In this document: piece by piece, positions 31,928-42,320 of the stretch | Layout: each line of letters begins with the position of its first letter | Numbering within the stretch: the first letter of the stretch is position 1 | NCBI RefSeq assembly: GCF_000430825.1 | Contig: NZ_AUMT01000012.1 | Coordinates: 62,001 to 126,000, forward strand | Reading direction: 5' to 3' | DNA: 64,000 nucleotides | Source: Chryseobacterium daeguense DSM 19388 | GTDB taxonomy: Bacteria > Bacteroidota > Bacteroidia > Flavobacteriales > Weeksellaceae | The notes under the pieces: generated by a model | Database searches by the model: none | What the model saw: the letters and a program-made list of their open reading frames with translations, nothing else | What the model was told of the DNA's origin: nothing | Position numbers and translations under genes: made by a program

Positions 31928-34900
31928 ATGAAAAGATTTTCCAAGATTTTTGTGCTTTTGCTTCTGCTGCTGAATTTTTCAGTGGTCTTTGCTCAGAAAT
32001 ACTATGACGAGCAATGGAAAAAAGTGGCTGACAATTTTCAGAAAGGCACGTATAAATCTAATATTCCCATCATTTTAGACATACAAAAACAAGCTATGAA
32101 AGAAAATAATACCCTGCAGCTGATTCAGGCCCTGAAAAGCGAATTCAGTATTATAAACATGACCAGGGATGATGAAAAAAATGATACGGTATCACAGTTT
32201 TTTAGTAAAATCCAAAATGCGGAGAAAAATATAAATGGTGATGAAAAGCTTCTTTTCAAAGTCTTAATGAATGGTTTTTTCATGGATTATTATAACCAGA
32301 ACTCATGGAAAATAAACGGCAGAACCAATCTTAATTCTCAGGATATTTCACAAATTGAAACCTGGAGCAAGCTTGATTTTAAAAATTATATCACCAAAAA
32401 TTTCCAGGAGCTTGACAATCAAAAGCAGGCAATGGGTAAAATTTCGCTTACAAAATATCAGGATCTTTTCAGTAATGTGAAAAATATTTCCTATTTCCCT
32501 ACGCTGGCAGACTGGTATGCATTGAAAAGGTGGATTTTCTCTCAAACAACGGTCTTTTTACAAAAAATGAGCTTACAGAAAACCGCAAGCAGATCATTAT
32601 TATTTTTGATGAATTAATTGCACAAAACAGTGGAAATTCCAAGCTGTATTTTATGCATCAGAAATTGCAGGAGAATTGCAATTTTACTCATTGTAAAGAT
32701 AAGCTTGAACAGCTGAAAACTTTACTGAATTCTTCTACAGAAGGCGATTACAAAGTATTGATCATGGAAGAGATCATGTCTGAACTTATTGCTAAAAAGA
32801 AAGAAACTGAAGCATTAAAGATGGCGGAAAATGCCAAAAATCAATATCCAAAATCAGCTTTTTTAGAAAATATTAAAAATAAGGAAGAGCAGATTAAAGC
32901 TTCATCTTTAAATATTAAATATGAACAGCAGACTCAAAGCAACAAGCCAATTCATTTGGTGGCCGAGTTTAAAAATGTATCAGAATTTTCATTAAATATT
33001 TATGAAGTAAAGGATGATATAAAATCTTTCATGCAATATGCAAGAAATTCTTACGCTGATATGTTTGGTAAGATGAAAAAAAATCTGGTAAGGAAAGAGA
33101 CCTATCAGTTTCAGGATCTTAAAGATTATAGAATCCATTCCACTTCTTTGGAAATCAAACCGCTCCCTTCCGGAATTTATGTGGCTGAATATGCTGTAAC
33201 CGGCGGAAGCAATGACAATCGACAGAATTTTTATTTCTACGTTTCTAATAATACCATTATTTATCAGAATAAAAATGAAAGAAATTTTTCAGCAAATGAA
33301 TTAAAATTAGTAAACAGCGAAACCGGAAAGCCCGTAACAAATGAAAATCTTACGTTGTATGAGTTCGTACAAAATACTACTTTAAACAAAATTGAAGGAA
33401 AAACTGATGAGAAAGGCGTTTTCAGACTTCCGGCAACCAAAAATGATGATTATTACAGATATTATTTGATAAATCAGCCTAAAACCAATGATTTTCAAAT
33501 GATGCAGGTCTACGGCGACAGTGATGATGGAGAATATAACCCCAACAAACAAACCCGTACAAAAGCCCAGATTTTTACCGATCGTGGCATTTACAGACCG
33601 GGACAAACGGTTTATTTTAAAGTAATTAACGTAACCATTGACAAGGAAGTTGAATCCGTTGCGAAAGGCATTAAACAGACGATTAAGCTTTTGGATGCCA
33701 ACGGACAGGAAGTTTCTTCACAAAGCTTTACAACCAATGAATTCGGTTCTTACCACGGCAGTTTTATCCTTCCAAAAGGTAAATTGAATGGTTCATTTTT
33801 ATTAAGCACTGACGAAGCAACGCAAGGTTACAAAAACATTAGTGTTGAAGAATATAAAAGGCCGAAGTTTGAAGTGACCTTTGAGCCGGTAAAAGGTGAA
33901 TACAAGTACGGACAAACCATTGAGCTGAAAGGGAAAGCAATGATGTTCTCGGGAGTTGCGCTGAGCAATACAACGATTAATTATGAAATCAAAAAGCACA
34001 ATATCCGCTGGAAATATTTCGGGTGGTATCCACAGGTTTATGATAACGAAAATTCTGTGCTGGGTGAAGCAAAAACCAATGAAAAAGGAGAGTTTGTTAT
34101 TAAATTAGACCTTAAAAAAGATGAAAATTTAGAGGGAATTCAGATTGATAATTATGAGATCAATGCTTCTGCAACCGACATCAATGGGGAAACCCAGTCT
34201 GCCAACACGCAATTAAAAGTAGCATCCGTTTCCCATTATATCAAAGCAGATGAAATTAAAGATACTTTCTCCGATGAAGCTGTAAAATTAAAGGTAGAAA
34301 CCAAAAATTATAATGAACAGAACCTTAAAAAATCTTATCAGGTAAAGCTTTCAAAGCTGCAGGCCCCGGAACGTGTTTTCAGGGATAACTTTAAGGCAAG
34401 TGTTCAGGATCTTCCTGAGTTTTCAAAAGAAGAGTTTATCAGTAAATTTCCGCATGACCTGTATGACAAAAATGACGAAATTAAAAACTGGAAATCACAG
34501 ATTATTTCAACAAAAACAGAACAATCTGAAAGCCTGGATTTAGGGAAACTGGAAGCAGGAGATTACCAGCTTGAGCTGTATAATATTGAAGGAAAAGATA
34601 CCATAAAAACAGCACAGTATTTCAGTGTTTGGGATAAAAATTCTTTAAAATCAAACCAGAAAACTTTCCTTACGGTATTATCGCCTAAAGAAGAGGTTAC
34701 CAGAGGTGAAAAAGCAAAAATATATGTGTATTCAGCGGTTCCGGATGCTTTGGTAAACATTTTTGTGCAGGACGGTTCCGGAAAAACCATTTCGGAAGCT
34801 CGTAAAATGAAAAGCGGGCTGCTGGAATATGTCTTGGAAATTCCTAAAGATAAAGCGGTAACTACTATGAATATTCAGTTTCAGGTGGTTGCGTTCAATG

Positions 34901-37830
34901 ATGTTCAGACTAAATCTGTAGATTTAAAAATAAAAGATTCCGAGCAGCCGTTAAAGATTGAAACCATCACTTTCAGGGATAAATTGCAGCCGAATTCTAA
35001 AGAAAAATGGTCGGTAAAAGTCTTGGGAGGTGATAAGGAAAAAATCAATGCAGAAGTTTTGGCCAATATGTATGATATGTCATTAGATCAATTTGTTCCG
35101 AATAACTTTAGCTGGCAGAATTTATATATTCCTTATGCTTTATTCTCTTCGTATGATGTAAGAAAGAATCTTTTAGCGGAATATTATCAGAAAAGAGTTA
35201 AATATTTTAATGGAAGCCATGTGGAAGTTCCACAGTATAATTGGTTTGACGGAAAAATTGGTTCTGGTCAAGGGGATACTGATGGTGACGGAGTTTTGGA
35301 TTCTAATGATGTGTGTCCTACTGTACCGGGATTATCGGATTATAATGGATGCCCTAGACCTATGAAAATGGAAGCCATGGAAGTGGAATCATCTATGCCA
35401 GGTCAAAATATGAGAGTTCACGCTATGGCTGCTCCAATGGCAAAAAAAGCAGCAAATGTCCAGAGTGATAAAGCAGGCGCTTCCGAAATGGATGAAGCAG
35501 AAGCTTTGGAAAAAGTCCCTGTCCGCCAGAATCTCAATGAAACTGCATTCTTCTATCCTGATTTAAAAACAGATTCAGATGGCAATGTGAGCTTTGAATT
35601 TACCTCCCCGGAAGCTCTTACAAAATGGAAGCTGATGTTCCTTGCTCACACAAAAGATGCAAGGGCAGCAACTTTGGAAAAAGAGGTGGTAACACAGAAA
35701 GAATTTTCCGTAACGCCTAATTATCCTAGATTTTTAAGAGAAGGAGATGAGCTGAATCTACAGTCAAAACTTTCAAATCTTACCAATAAAAAACTGAATG
35801 GTACAGCAAGCTTACAAATTTTGGATGCCTTTACCAATGAAGATCTTTCTTCTCAGTTTGGTTTAAATATAAACAATCAGGATTTTAATATCAATGAAAA
35901 CGGCAACTCAGCGTTGACATGGAAATTAAAGGTTCCGAATAATGTTTCATCCATCATTTTAAAAGTGGTTGCTAAAGCCGGAGCATATTCTGACGGCGAG
36001 CAGCAGGCGATTGCGGTGCTTCCGAACAGAATGCTGGTAACAGATGCCGTTCCTGTTTTTGTGAAAGAAGGGGAAACGAAAACTTTTGTGTTGGATAACC
36101 TTAAAAATAATAATTCTAATACGGTTTCCAATGTTTCCAATACCCTTGAGCTGACTACAAACCCGATCTGGGAAATAATGTTTGCGCTTCCAAGCCTTAA
36201 AAATGATCAGAATAATTCTGCCGATGTTATCTTTAATAAATGGTTTGCGGATGTTCTGGCTTCAGAAATTTTTAAAGCCAATCCGAAAATGAAAACCATC
36301 TTCGAAGAATATCAGGATAAAGGATTATTAAACTCAAATCTTGAAAAAAATCAGGAACTGAAACAGCTTTTACTGGAAGAAACACCATGGGTGCTGGAAA
36401 GTAAAAATGAGCAGGAACAAATGCAGAAATTAGCGCTTTTATTTGATGTTAATTCTATGAAAAATTCCATCAGTCAGGATTGGAGCGATTTCGCAAAACT
36501 GCAGAACCCGGATGGAGGATTCTCATGGTATCAGGGATATCAGAGCTCTTATTCAACGTCTTTATATATACTTAAAAATCTAGGTAAAATTAATAGCTGG
36601 CTTAAAGATAATGTGAATGAATATCAGAGTTCTGAACAGAAAGAGCTGGTGAAAAAGCTTACAGCATATCTTGATAATGAAATTGATAAATATGTAGATG
36701 TTAAAAAAGAACAGGTCATGACCAACTGGGCCCTTGATTACCTGGACACCAGAAACTACTGGGAGAAAGAATATCCTTTGAAAGGAAAAGGAGGGGCTTT
36801 AAAAACTTTGATCAAGCAAAAAGCAAAAACGGCAAAACTTACCAGCTTTACATTCTTCGGGCTGCACCGTGCTGCCTTGTTGCTGAACGATTACGGAATG
36901 AAAGATGTTTCAGATAAATTAATGAATTATTTAAAAGAAACCTCTACAGATACCAAAACGCAGGGCGTTTACTGGAAACAGAACCTGAACGACTGGGGCT
37001 GGTTTAATTCTAAAGTGGTAAATCATGCAGGAGCTCTGGAAGCCTTCAATAAGCTGAAGCCTAATGATCAAAACTTCATCGAGGAAATGAAAATCTGGCT
37101 GATTACACAGAAAGAAGTCAATTCATGGGGAAGCTCAAGAGGAACTTCGGAAGTGATCTTTACCATTTTAAATTCAGGGAAATCATGGACGAGTGCTGAA
37201 AGTGATAAAGCAACCATTATTTGGGGCGGAAAAGAGCTGCAGCCGCAGACTCAGGCGACGGGATATGTGAAATCCTCGGTTAAAACTGATGTTGTAGACA
37301 AAAATTTAGCAACAGTTACCGTTACAAAACCAGGTCCCGGAATTGTTCAGGGAGGGTTGTTCTGGCAGTATTATGAAGATTTGGATAAGATAAAATCTTC
37401 TGAAAATTACATTTCAATCACCAAAGAACTGTACAAAAAGATCAAAACGGTGAATGGTGAAGAATTGCAGAAGATTACTCCGGAAACCCCGCTTAAAATA
37501 GGTGATAAGGTAACGGTGAGAATGATCCTGAACACAGACCGTTCAATGGAATTCATCCACATTAAAGATATGAGGGCAGCGGGATTTGAGCCTCTGGATG
37601 TGATGTCCGGCTACCAGTGGAAAAATAACCTGGGCTATTATCAGTCTACAAAAGATGCATCCACTAATTTCTACATAGAATACATGCCGAAAGGAAAGTA
37701 TGTTTTTGAGTATGATTATGTAGCCAATGCATCAGGAAAATTCTCAAACGGAATAACCACAATGCAGAACTACTATGCACCGCAGATGAATAGCCATACA
37801 AAAGGCACCAACGTTCAGATTTCGGAATAG
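31928..37830 (+). CDS. Alpha-2-macroglobulin family protein, frameshifted near 32525
   Basis: The gene encodes about 1966 residues in two frames. The first frame (31928 to the shift) has a signal peptide (ending FAQ) and stops at 32617; the second continues from 32530. Adding one A to the AAAA run at 32523-32526 restores ALKKVDFLSNNG. The protein has MG-type repeats, a TFTDRGIYRPGQTVYFK-type MG2 region, an ALTKWKLMFLAHTKD segment, and a helical complement-like domain with NPDGGFSWYQGYQ. The thioester CxEQ motif is missing: the region reads ALPSLKNDQNNSAD. A Ca2+-binding thrombospondin-3 piece (DTDGDGVLDSNDVCP) sits near nt 35275-35320. Such proteins trap proteases at the cell surface. Confidence 0.85.
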
Positions 37831-37869
37831 TTTTTGAATGAGCAGTAGCATTAAATTAAAAAAATACAG

Positions 37870-38358
37870 ATGAATATTTCAAGAACATTGCTTGCCGGAT
37901 CGGCTATTTTTATCGGGATTAATATATTTTCACAAAAGAAAATTGAAAAATATGAGAAGCTTGATATATCCATGTACCCGAAAGCAAAAACCGGAGATAA
38001 GCAGGTATACATTCAGCTTCCGGTTGAGAAAAATGAAGATGCACTGAAAGTAGAATTTTTTGTAGGAACCGAAAAAATGCTGGATTGCAATAACTATTCA
38101 CTGGCAGGACAGATGAAGGAGCAGGATCTTCAGGGATGGGGGTACAAATATTATGAAGTAGAATCAAAGGGTGAAACTATAGGTACACTGATGGGCTGTG
38201 GAGATCAGAAAAAGACCAAGAAATTTGTTTCACTTCTGCCGCAGCTGGTAAGATACAACAGCAAAGCACCATTGGTATTCTACATTCCAAAAGATCTGGA
38301 GGTCCGCTACAGGATTTTATGCGCCGATTCTGCCATGAAAAAGGCGATCGAAAAATAA
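37870..38358 (+). CDS. eco: Ecotin, serine protease inhibitor
   Basis: The 162-residue protein matches E. coli ecotin: YPKAKTGDKQVYIQLP, LKVEFFVGTEKMLDCNNY, LQGWGYKYYEV, GTLMGCGDQKKTKKFV, and LVRYNSKAPLVFYIPKDLEVRYRI. A signal peptide covers about residues 1-21. Both cysteines of the ecotin disulfide (DCNN and MGC) are kept. Aligned with the E. coli reactive loop STMMAC, P1 is Leu here (GTLMGC), where E. coli has Met84. It inhibits trypsin-fold proteases in the periplasm as a dimer. It starts 39 bp after the macroglobulin gene, so two unrelated anti-protease proteins are probably co-expressed. Confidence 0.93.
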   Translation: MNISRTLLAGSAIFIGINIFSQKKIEKYEKLDISMYPKAKTGDKQVYIQLPVEKNEDALKVEFFVGTEKMLDCNNYSLAGQMKEQDLQGWGYKYYEVESKGETIGTLMGCGDQKKTKKFVSLLPQLVRYNSKAPLVFYIPKDLEVRYRILCADSAMKKAIEK

Positions 38359-38382
38359 ATTTAAATTGATTATTTATAACAT

Positions 38383-38417
38383 AAACTCTTCATTTCGGTG
38401 GAGGGTTTTGTTTTTTT
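38383..38417 (+). terminator. Terminator after ecotin gene
   Basis: AAACTCTTCA (38383-38392) pairs with TGGAGGGTTT (38399-38408) including two G-U pairs, followed by TGTTTTTTT. Confidence 0.55.
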
Positions 38418-38493
38418 AGGGGTGTTTAAACTATTTAAAATCAACAAATTGTATTCTTTTAAGCAAATCGTGGGAAATGATAATAAAAACTGA

Positions 38494-38501
38494 TATATTT
38501 G
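38494..38501 (+). promoter_or_regulatory. -7 element upstream of the DUF1569 gene
   Basis: TATATTTG is a perfect TAnnTTTG, 23 bp before the ATG at 38525. No clear TTG -33 box was found. Confidence 0.4.
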
Positions 38502-38524
38502 TTTTTTTAACAATTAAATAAACT

Positions 38525-38980
38525 ATGGAAAACGTTTTTGATGCAAAAGATGCTCAGAATTACATTGATAGGATAAATAATCTTACCCCGGAAACTCAGG
38601 CATTATGGGGGAAAATGGCAGTCGATCAGATGCTGGCGCACTGCAACGTATCTTATGAAATGGTTTACGAACCGGAAAAACACAAGAAACCGGGATCAAT
38701 TGCAAAATTTATCCTGAAAACTTTTGTGAAATCTAAAGTAGTAGGGGATAAAGCGTATCCGCAAAACGGGCCTACCGCTCCACAGTTTATCATCACAGAC
38801 AGAAAAAACTTCGATGAAGAAAAGAAACGTCTTGTAGGGTTTATCCAGAAAACACAGCAGCTGGGAGCTTCCGCTTTTGATGGTAAGGAATCTTTTTCTT
38901 TCGGAAAGCTGAAAGCACAGGAATGGAACAATATGTTTGCAAAGCATCTGAACCATCATCTGGCGCAATTTGGAGTTTAA
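38525..38980 (+). CDS. DUF1569 domain protein (DinB-like fold)
   Basis: The 151-residue protein fits DUF1569, a DinB/YfiT-like four-helix family. Potential metal ligands are His34 in MLAHCNVSYE and the HLNHHLAQFG pair near 141-150. The LTPETQALWGKMAVDQMLAH opening is typical. Members are thought to bind a metal and perhaps transfer thiols, but no reaction is known for this group. It begins a rightward run of small genes (38525-41342). Confidence 0.8.
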   Translation: MENVFDAKDAQNYIDRINNLTPETQALWGKMAVDQMLAHCNVSYEMVYEPEKHKKPGSIAKFILKTFVKSKVVGDKAYPQNGPTAPQFIITDRKNFDEEKKRLVGFIQKTQQLGASAFDGKESFSFGKLKAQEWNNMFAKHLNHHLAQFGV

Positions 38981-38995
38981 AATATTATTACACAT

Positions 38996-39466
38996 ATGAA
39001 AAAATTAGCATTACTATTCATTCTTGTTTCCAATTTTATCTTTGCACAGATGCCGAATATTTCGAATGTATGGCTGAATAACAGCAAGCCTTACATCGGG
39101 ACTATTGGAAATGACAGGCAGGAAATCAGGCTTAAAATAAGCGTATCTGAGCAGAATCAAAAAAATGATCAGGAATATTTCGTTTCCGGATACAGCCTTG
39201 TTGATAAAAACTATACTAAGTTTGAAGGGAAATTTACGATTACAAAATATAAAGACGCTAAGAAAAAAGGTACTGTCTTTGGCGAGTATGAGCTGGCGGA
39301 AGAAAACAAAGGGAAGCATTCCGGAATGTTCAAAGGAAAGTTCATCTATACATTCAAATGGAATAAGGATACCGAAAAAATCGAAGGTCAGTATATTGAA
39401 TTAGTCGGAAACTGGAAAAGCTATGACGGAACTTTGGATTTCCGGACACGTATTAAAAATCAATAA
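38996..39466 (+). CDS. Secreted protein of unknown function
   Basis: The 156-residue protein has a signal peptide (about 1-17, ending FAQ). The mature part is beta-rich, with alternating charged and aromatic residues (YFVSGYSLVDKNYTKFEGKFTI). I recognise no family. It lies 15 bp after the DUF1569 gene and 2 bp before the next gene, so it belongs to the same operon. Confidence 0.65.
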   Translation: MKKLALLFILVSNFIFAQMPNISNVWLNNSKPYIGTIGNDRQEIRLKISVSEQNQKNDQEYFVSGYSLVDKNYTKFEGKFTITKYKDAKKKGTVFGEYELAEENKGKHSGMFKGKFIYTFKWNKDTEKIEGQYIELVGNWKSYDGTLDFRTRIKNQ

Positions 39467-39468
39467 CC

Positions 39469-39873
39469 ATGATAAGAAAAATCTCAGCCGTGATCGGTGG
39501 TCTTGTTGCTGGATCGCTGTGTATCGGCGCAATAGAATGGATCGGGCACAAATTATATCCGCTTCCGGAAGGCATTAAGGCTGATGATGTGGATGCCTTT
39601 AAAGAATATGTGGCAACAGCCCCGTTTATGGCTTTACTGTTTGTAATTTTAGCTTACGCAGTGGGTGCCCTTGTTTCAGGATTTGTTTCCACCAAAATAG
39701 CAAATGACGGAAAGATGAGGTCTGCCGTAATCTGTGGTATTTTCTTTTTGCTGGCTACTGTTTACAATATGGTTGTTTTACCCACTCCCGGCTGGTTCTG
39801 GGTTTTAGGAATTGCTGTGTGGGGGCTTGTTTTAGCAGGATATAAATTAGCATTAAATAAAAATAAAGCATGA
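39469..39873 (+). CDS. Small membrane protein of unknown function
   Basis: The 134-residue protein has four hydrophobic segments (about 5-25, 48-70, 83-101 and 108-126). The pattern of a GxxxG first helix followed by AYAVGALVSGFVSTKIA is found in several Bacteroidota hypothetical proteins. No function can be given. Its stop overlaps the next start (ATGA), so it is translationally coupled to the VOC protein. Confidence 0.7.
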   Translation: MIRKISAVIGGLVAGSLCIGAIEWIGHKLYPLPEGIKADDVDAFKEYVATAPFMALLFVILAYAVGALVSGFVSTKIANDGKMRSAVICGIFFLLATVYNMVVLPTPGWFWVLGIAVWGLVLAGYKLALNKNKA

Positions 39874-40241
39874 AATTAGGCGCATTTTCAATTAGTTTAA
39901 GTGTAAAAGATCTCCAAAAATCAAAAGACTTTTATGAAAAATTAGGATTCAGTACAATGGGCGGAGGCATGGAACAGAATTACCTGATCATGAAGAATGG
40001 AGATCATATCATTGGTCTTTTTCAGGCGATGTTTGACGGCAATATGCTTACCTTCAATCCGGGTTGGGATCAGAATGCTCAGAATCTGGATACATTTGAT
40101 GATGTACGTGATATTCAGAAGCATTTGAAGGAGCAGGGAGTTGCTTTGGAAAGAGAAGCCGATGAATCCACTTCCGGTCCGGAACATATCTACCTGAAAG
40201 ACCCGGATGGAAATATGATTTTAATAGATCAGCACCGATAA
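39870..40241 (+). CDS. VOC/glyoxalase superfamily protein
   Basis: The 123-residue protein is a single vicinal-oxygen-chelate module with two beta-alpha-beta units: the first starts FSISLSVKDLQKSKDFYEKLGF and the second ends GPEHIYLKDPDGNMILIDQH. His/Glu metal ligands are not complete by eye, so catalysis is uncertain. It may bind or modify a small molecule. It overlaps the upstream membrane-protein gene by four bases. Confidence 0.8.
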   Translation: MKLGAFSISLSVKDLQKSKDFYEKLGFSTMGGGMEQNYLIMKNGDHIIGLFQAMFDGNMLTFNPGWDQNAQNLDTFDDVRDIQKHLKEQGVALEREADESTSGPEHIYLKDPDGNMILIDQHR

Positions 40242-40309
40242 AATGACTGATTTAATCTTCTACGGTTAAAAGGAATAGCTTAAAAACTAATTTTAAAAAA
40301 AACATCAAT

Positions 40310-40852
40310 ATGAAAATTTTAAAATGGACCATTATTGTCCTGGCATCAATATTAATCTTCTGGCTCATCGTTGCGTTTTTTATTTCAGGGGACTGTAAGT
40401 ACGAAAAATCAATTTCCATCAATGCTCCTGTGGATAAAGTATGGCAAAATACCAATACCCTGAAAGCAATGGATCAGTGGAGCCCATGGAATGATATTGA
40501 CCCAAACATGAAAAAAGACTGGACCGGTACTACAGGCCAGCCGGGTGAAAAAATGTGCTGGAGCAGCGCCAAAGAAGAAGCTGGAAAAGGCTGCCAGGAA
40601 GTGAAAAAAATAGACGAGGCCAATAAAAGAATTGATACTGAAATCCGTTTCCTGACACCTTACGAAAGTGAAGCAAATGCTTTTGTAACAGTAGTTCCGG
40701 AAGGCAGTGGAAGTAAAGCGACATGGGGTTTCACTTCTACAATTCCTTACCCTTTTACCGTGATGAAACTATTTATGGACATGGAAGCGGCAATCGGGAA
40801 AGATTATCAGGAAGGACTGACTAATCTTAAAAATTTATCAGAAAAACCTTAA
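40310..40852 (+). CDS. SRPBCC (START-like) family protein with N-terminal membrane anchor
   Basis: The 180-residue protein has one hydrophobic helix (about 4-24) and a START/polyketide-cyclase-like domain: YEKSISINAPVDKVWQNTNTLKAMDQWSPW near 34-63 and WGFTSTIPYPFTVMKLFMDMEAAIGKDYQEGLTNLK near 140-175. These domains form a hydrophobic ligand cavity. The ligand is unknown. It is 68 bp after the VOC gene in the same direction. Confidence 0.8.
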   Translation: MKILKWTIIVLASILIFWLIVAFFISGDCKYEKSISINAPVDKVWQNTNTLKAMDQWSPWNDIDPNMKKDWTGTTGQPGEKMCWSSAKEEAGKGCQEVKKIDEANKRIDTEIRFLTPYESEANAFVTVVPEGSGSKATWGFTSTIPYPFTVMKLFMDMEAAIGKDYQEGLTNLKNLSEKP

Positions 40853-40892
40853 ACTCAAAACTGAATTTAACTCAACTAAAAAAAATACAATT

Positions 40893-41342
40893 ATGGCAAC
40901 AGTAAACGTTTACCTTACGTTCAACGGAAATTGCAAAGAAGCATTTGATTTTTATAAGTCTGTTTTCGGGGGAGAATATCCTTACATCGGAACTTTCGGG
41001 GAAATGCCTCCAATGGAAGGCCAGGAAACTAAAGAAGAAGATAAAAACAAAATCATGCACGTATCTCTTCCTATTTCTAAGGAAACAATTTTAATGGGCA
41101 GCGATGCGGGTTGTGACTGGGCACCTCAGTTGAAGCAGGGAAATAATTTTTCAGTTTCAATCAATGCAGAATCTAAGGAGGAAGCAGAAAAGCTATTCAA
41201 CGGACTTTCAGCTGGAGGAATGGTAACAATGCCAATGGCAGATACCTTCTGGGGCGCATATTTCGGAATGTTCACCGATAAATTCGGGATCAACTGGATG
41301 GTAAACTATGATGATCCTGCAAAAATGCAGCAGCATCCTTAA
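40893..41342 (+). CDS. VOC superfamily protein, PhnB-like
   Basis: The 149-residue protein matches the PhnB/glyoxalase-like group: VYLTFNGNCKEAFDFYKSVFGGE at the start, IMHVSLPI, and the end GAYFGMFTDKFGINWMVNY. This subgroup is often annotated as 3-demethylubiquinone methyltransferase-like but lacks a proven reaction. It ends the rightward run before a terminator at 41367. Confidence 0.85.
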   Translation: MATVNVYLTFNGNCKEAFDFYKSVFGGEYPYIGTFGEMPPMEGQETKEEDKNKIMHVSLPISKETILMGSDAGCDWAPQLKQGNNFSVSINAESKEEAEKLFNGLSAGGMVTMPMADTFWGAYFGMFTDKFGINWMVNYDDPAKMQQHP

Positions 41343-41366
41343 TATTTTATTCAAATATAAAAAATC

Positions 41367-41400
41367 AAACCAGCAGTTATCTGTTGGTTTTTTATTTTTA
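41367..41400 (+). terminator. Terminator after the PhnB-like gene
   Basis: AAACCAGCAG and CTGTTGGTTT form a stem with one G-U pair around the loop TTAT, followed by TTTATTTTTA. Confidence 0.75.
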
Positions 41401-41542
41401 TAAATTAAGTTTTAAGGCTTACGGTTTATAGCCTATTGGTTAAGGCATAATAAATTTTCATAAAAAAATAATTTTCCTTATTATTGATAATTAATATTGA
41501 ATTCAATTATTTGATAGATTTTAATAATAAATTTAAATAAGG

Positions 41543-42217
41543 ATGAAGTTTTTTAAAAAATTGATTATTAGTGCATTTGCTTTTTCTGCAGTTTCATTAT
41601 CTGCGCAGGAAAATGATCTGGGGGCATGGTATATGTATTTCGGGAACAATAAGATAAGCAAAAAATTCAACTGGCATAATGAGGTTCAGTACAGGAATTT
41701 CAATGCAGGCGGAGATCTTGAGCAGCTGTTGATCCGTACCGGAATCGGGTATGATTTAACGGAGAATAATAACAATATATTGCTGGGTTACGGTTTTATT
41801 TTAAGCAAACCTTATGTCAATGGTGAAAAAACCGAAAATATAGAACATCGCATATTCCAGCAGTTTATCACAAAACAGAAGTTTGGACGTTTTAATATTC
41901 AGCATCGTTACAGATTGGAAGAGCGTTTTCTGCAGGACGATTTCAGGATGAGATTCCGTTACCTGCTTGGCTTGAATATACCGATCAATAATAAGGAAAT
42001 GCTTCCAAAAACTTTTTACGGATCAGTTTATAATGAAATTTTTCTTCATTTTGACAGTCCGGTTTTCGACAGAAACAGGGTGTATGGCGCTTTGGGGTAT
42101 GTAATCAATAAAAATATGAGAATTGAAGCAGGGTATATGAACCAGATTCAGGAAAATAAGAATCGCGGGCAAATCCAGATCGGATTTTATAACAATATCC
42201 CCTTCACAAAAAACTAA
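41543..42217 (+). CDS. DUF2490 family outer-membrane protein
   Basis: The 224-residue protein has a signal peptide (ending LSAQ at about 21) and the DUF2490 pattern: WYMYFGNNKISKKFNWHNEVQYRNF, then amphipathic beta strands and RLEERF. It is likely a small outer-membrane beta barrel. The role is unknown. The gene is alone between a terminator and the bestrophin gene. Confidence 0.85.
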   Translation: MKFFKKLIISAFAFSAVSLSAQENDLGAWYMYFGNNKISKKFNWHNEVQYRNFNAGGDLEQLLIRTGIGYDLTENNNNILLGYGFILSKPYVNGEKTENIEHRIFQQFITKQKFGRFNIQHRYRLEERFLQDDFRMRFRYLLGLNIPINNKEMLPKTFYGSVYNEIFLHFDSPVFDRNRVYGALGYVINKNMRIEAGYMNQIQENKNRGQIQIGFYNNIPFTKN

Positions 42218-42320
42218 CATAATGAATGATGAATTGTCTATTCATTTAGATTAATTTTATATCTGTAAAATATTTACTAAAATTAAAAAATAAGTTTAAA
42301 ATTTAAAAACTAATAACGGG

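Noticed and set aside
32515..32535. Programmed -1 ribosomal frameshift in the macroglobulin gene
   Set aside because: The run G-AAAA-GG is not a good slippery heptamer (re-pairing would be with GAA), and no downstream structure is evident; a missing base is simpler.
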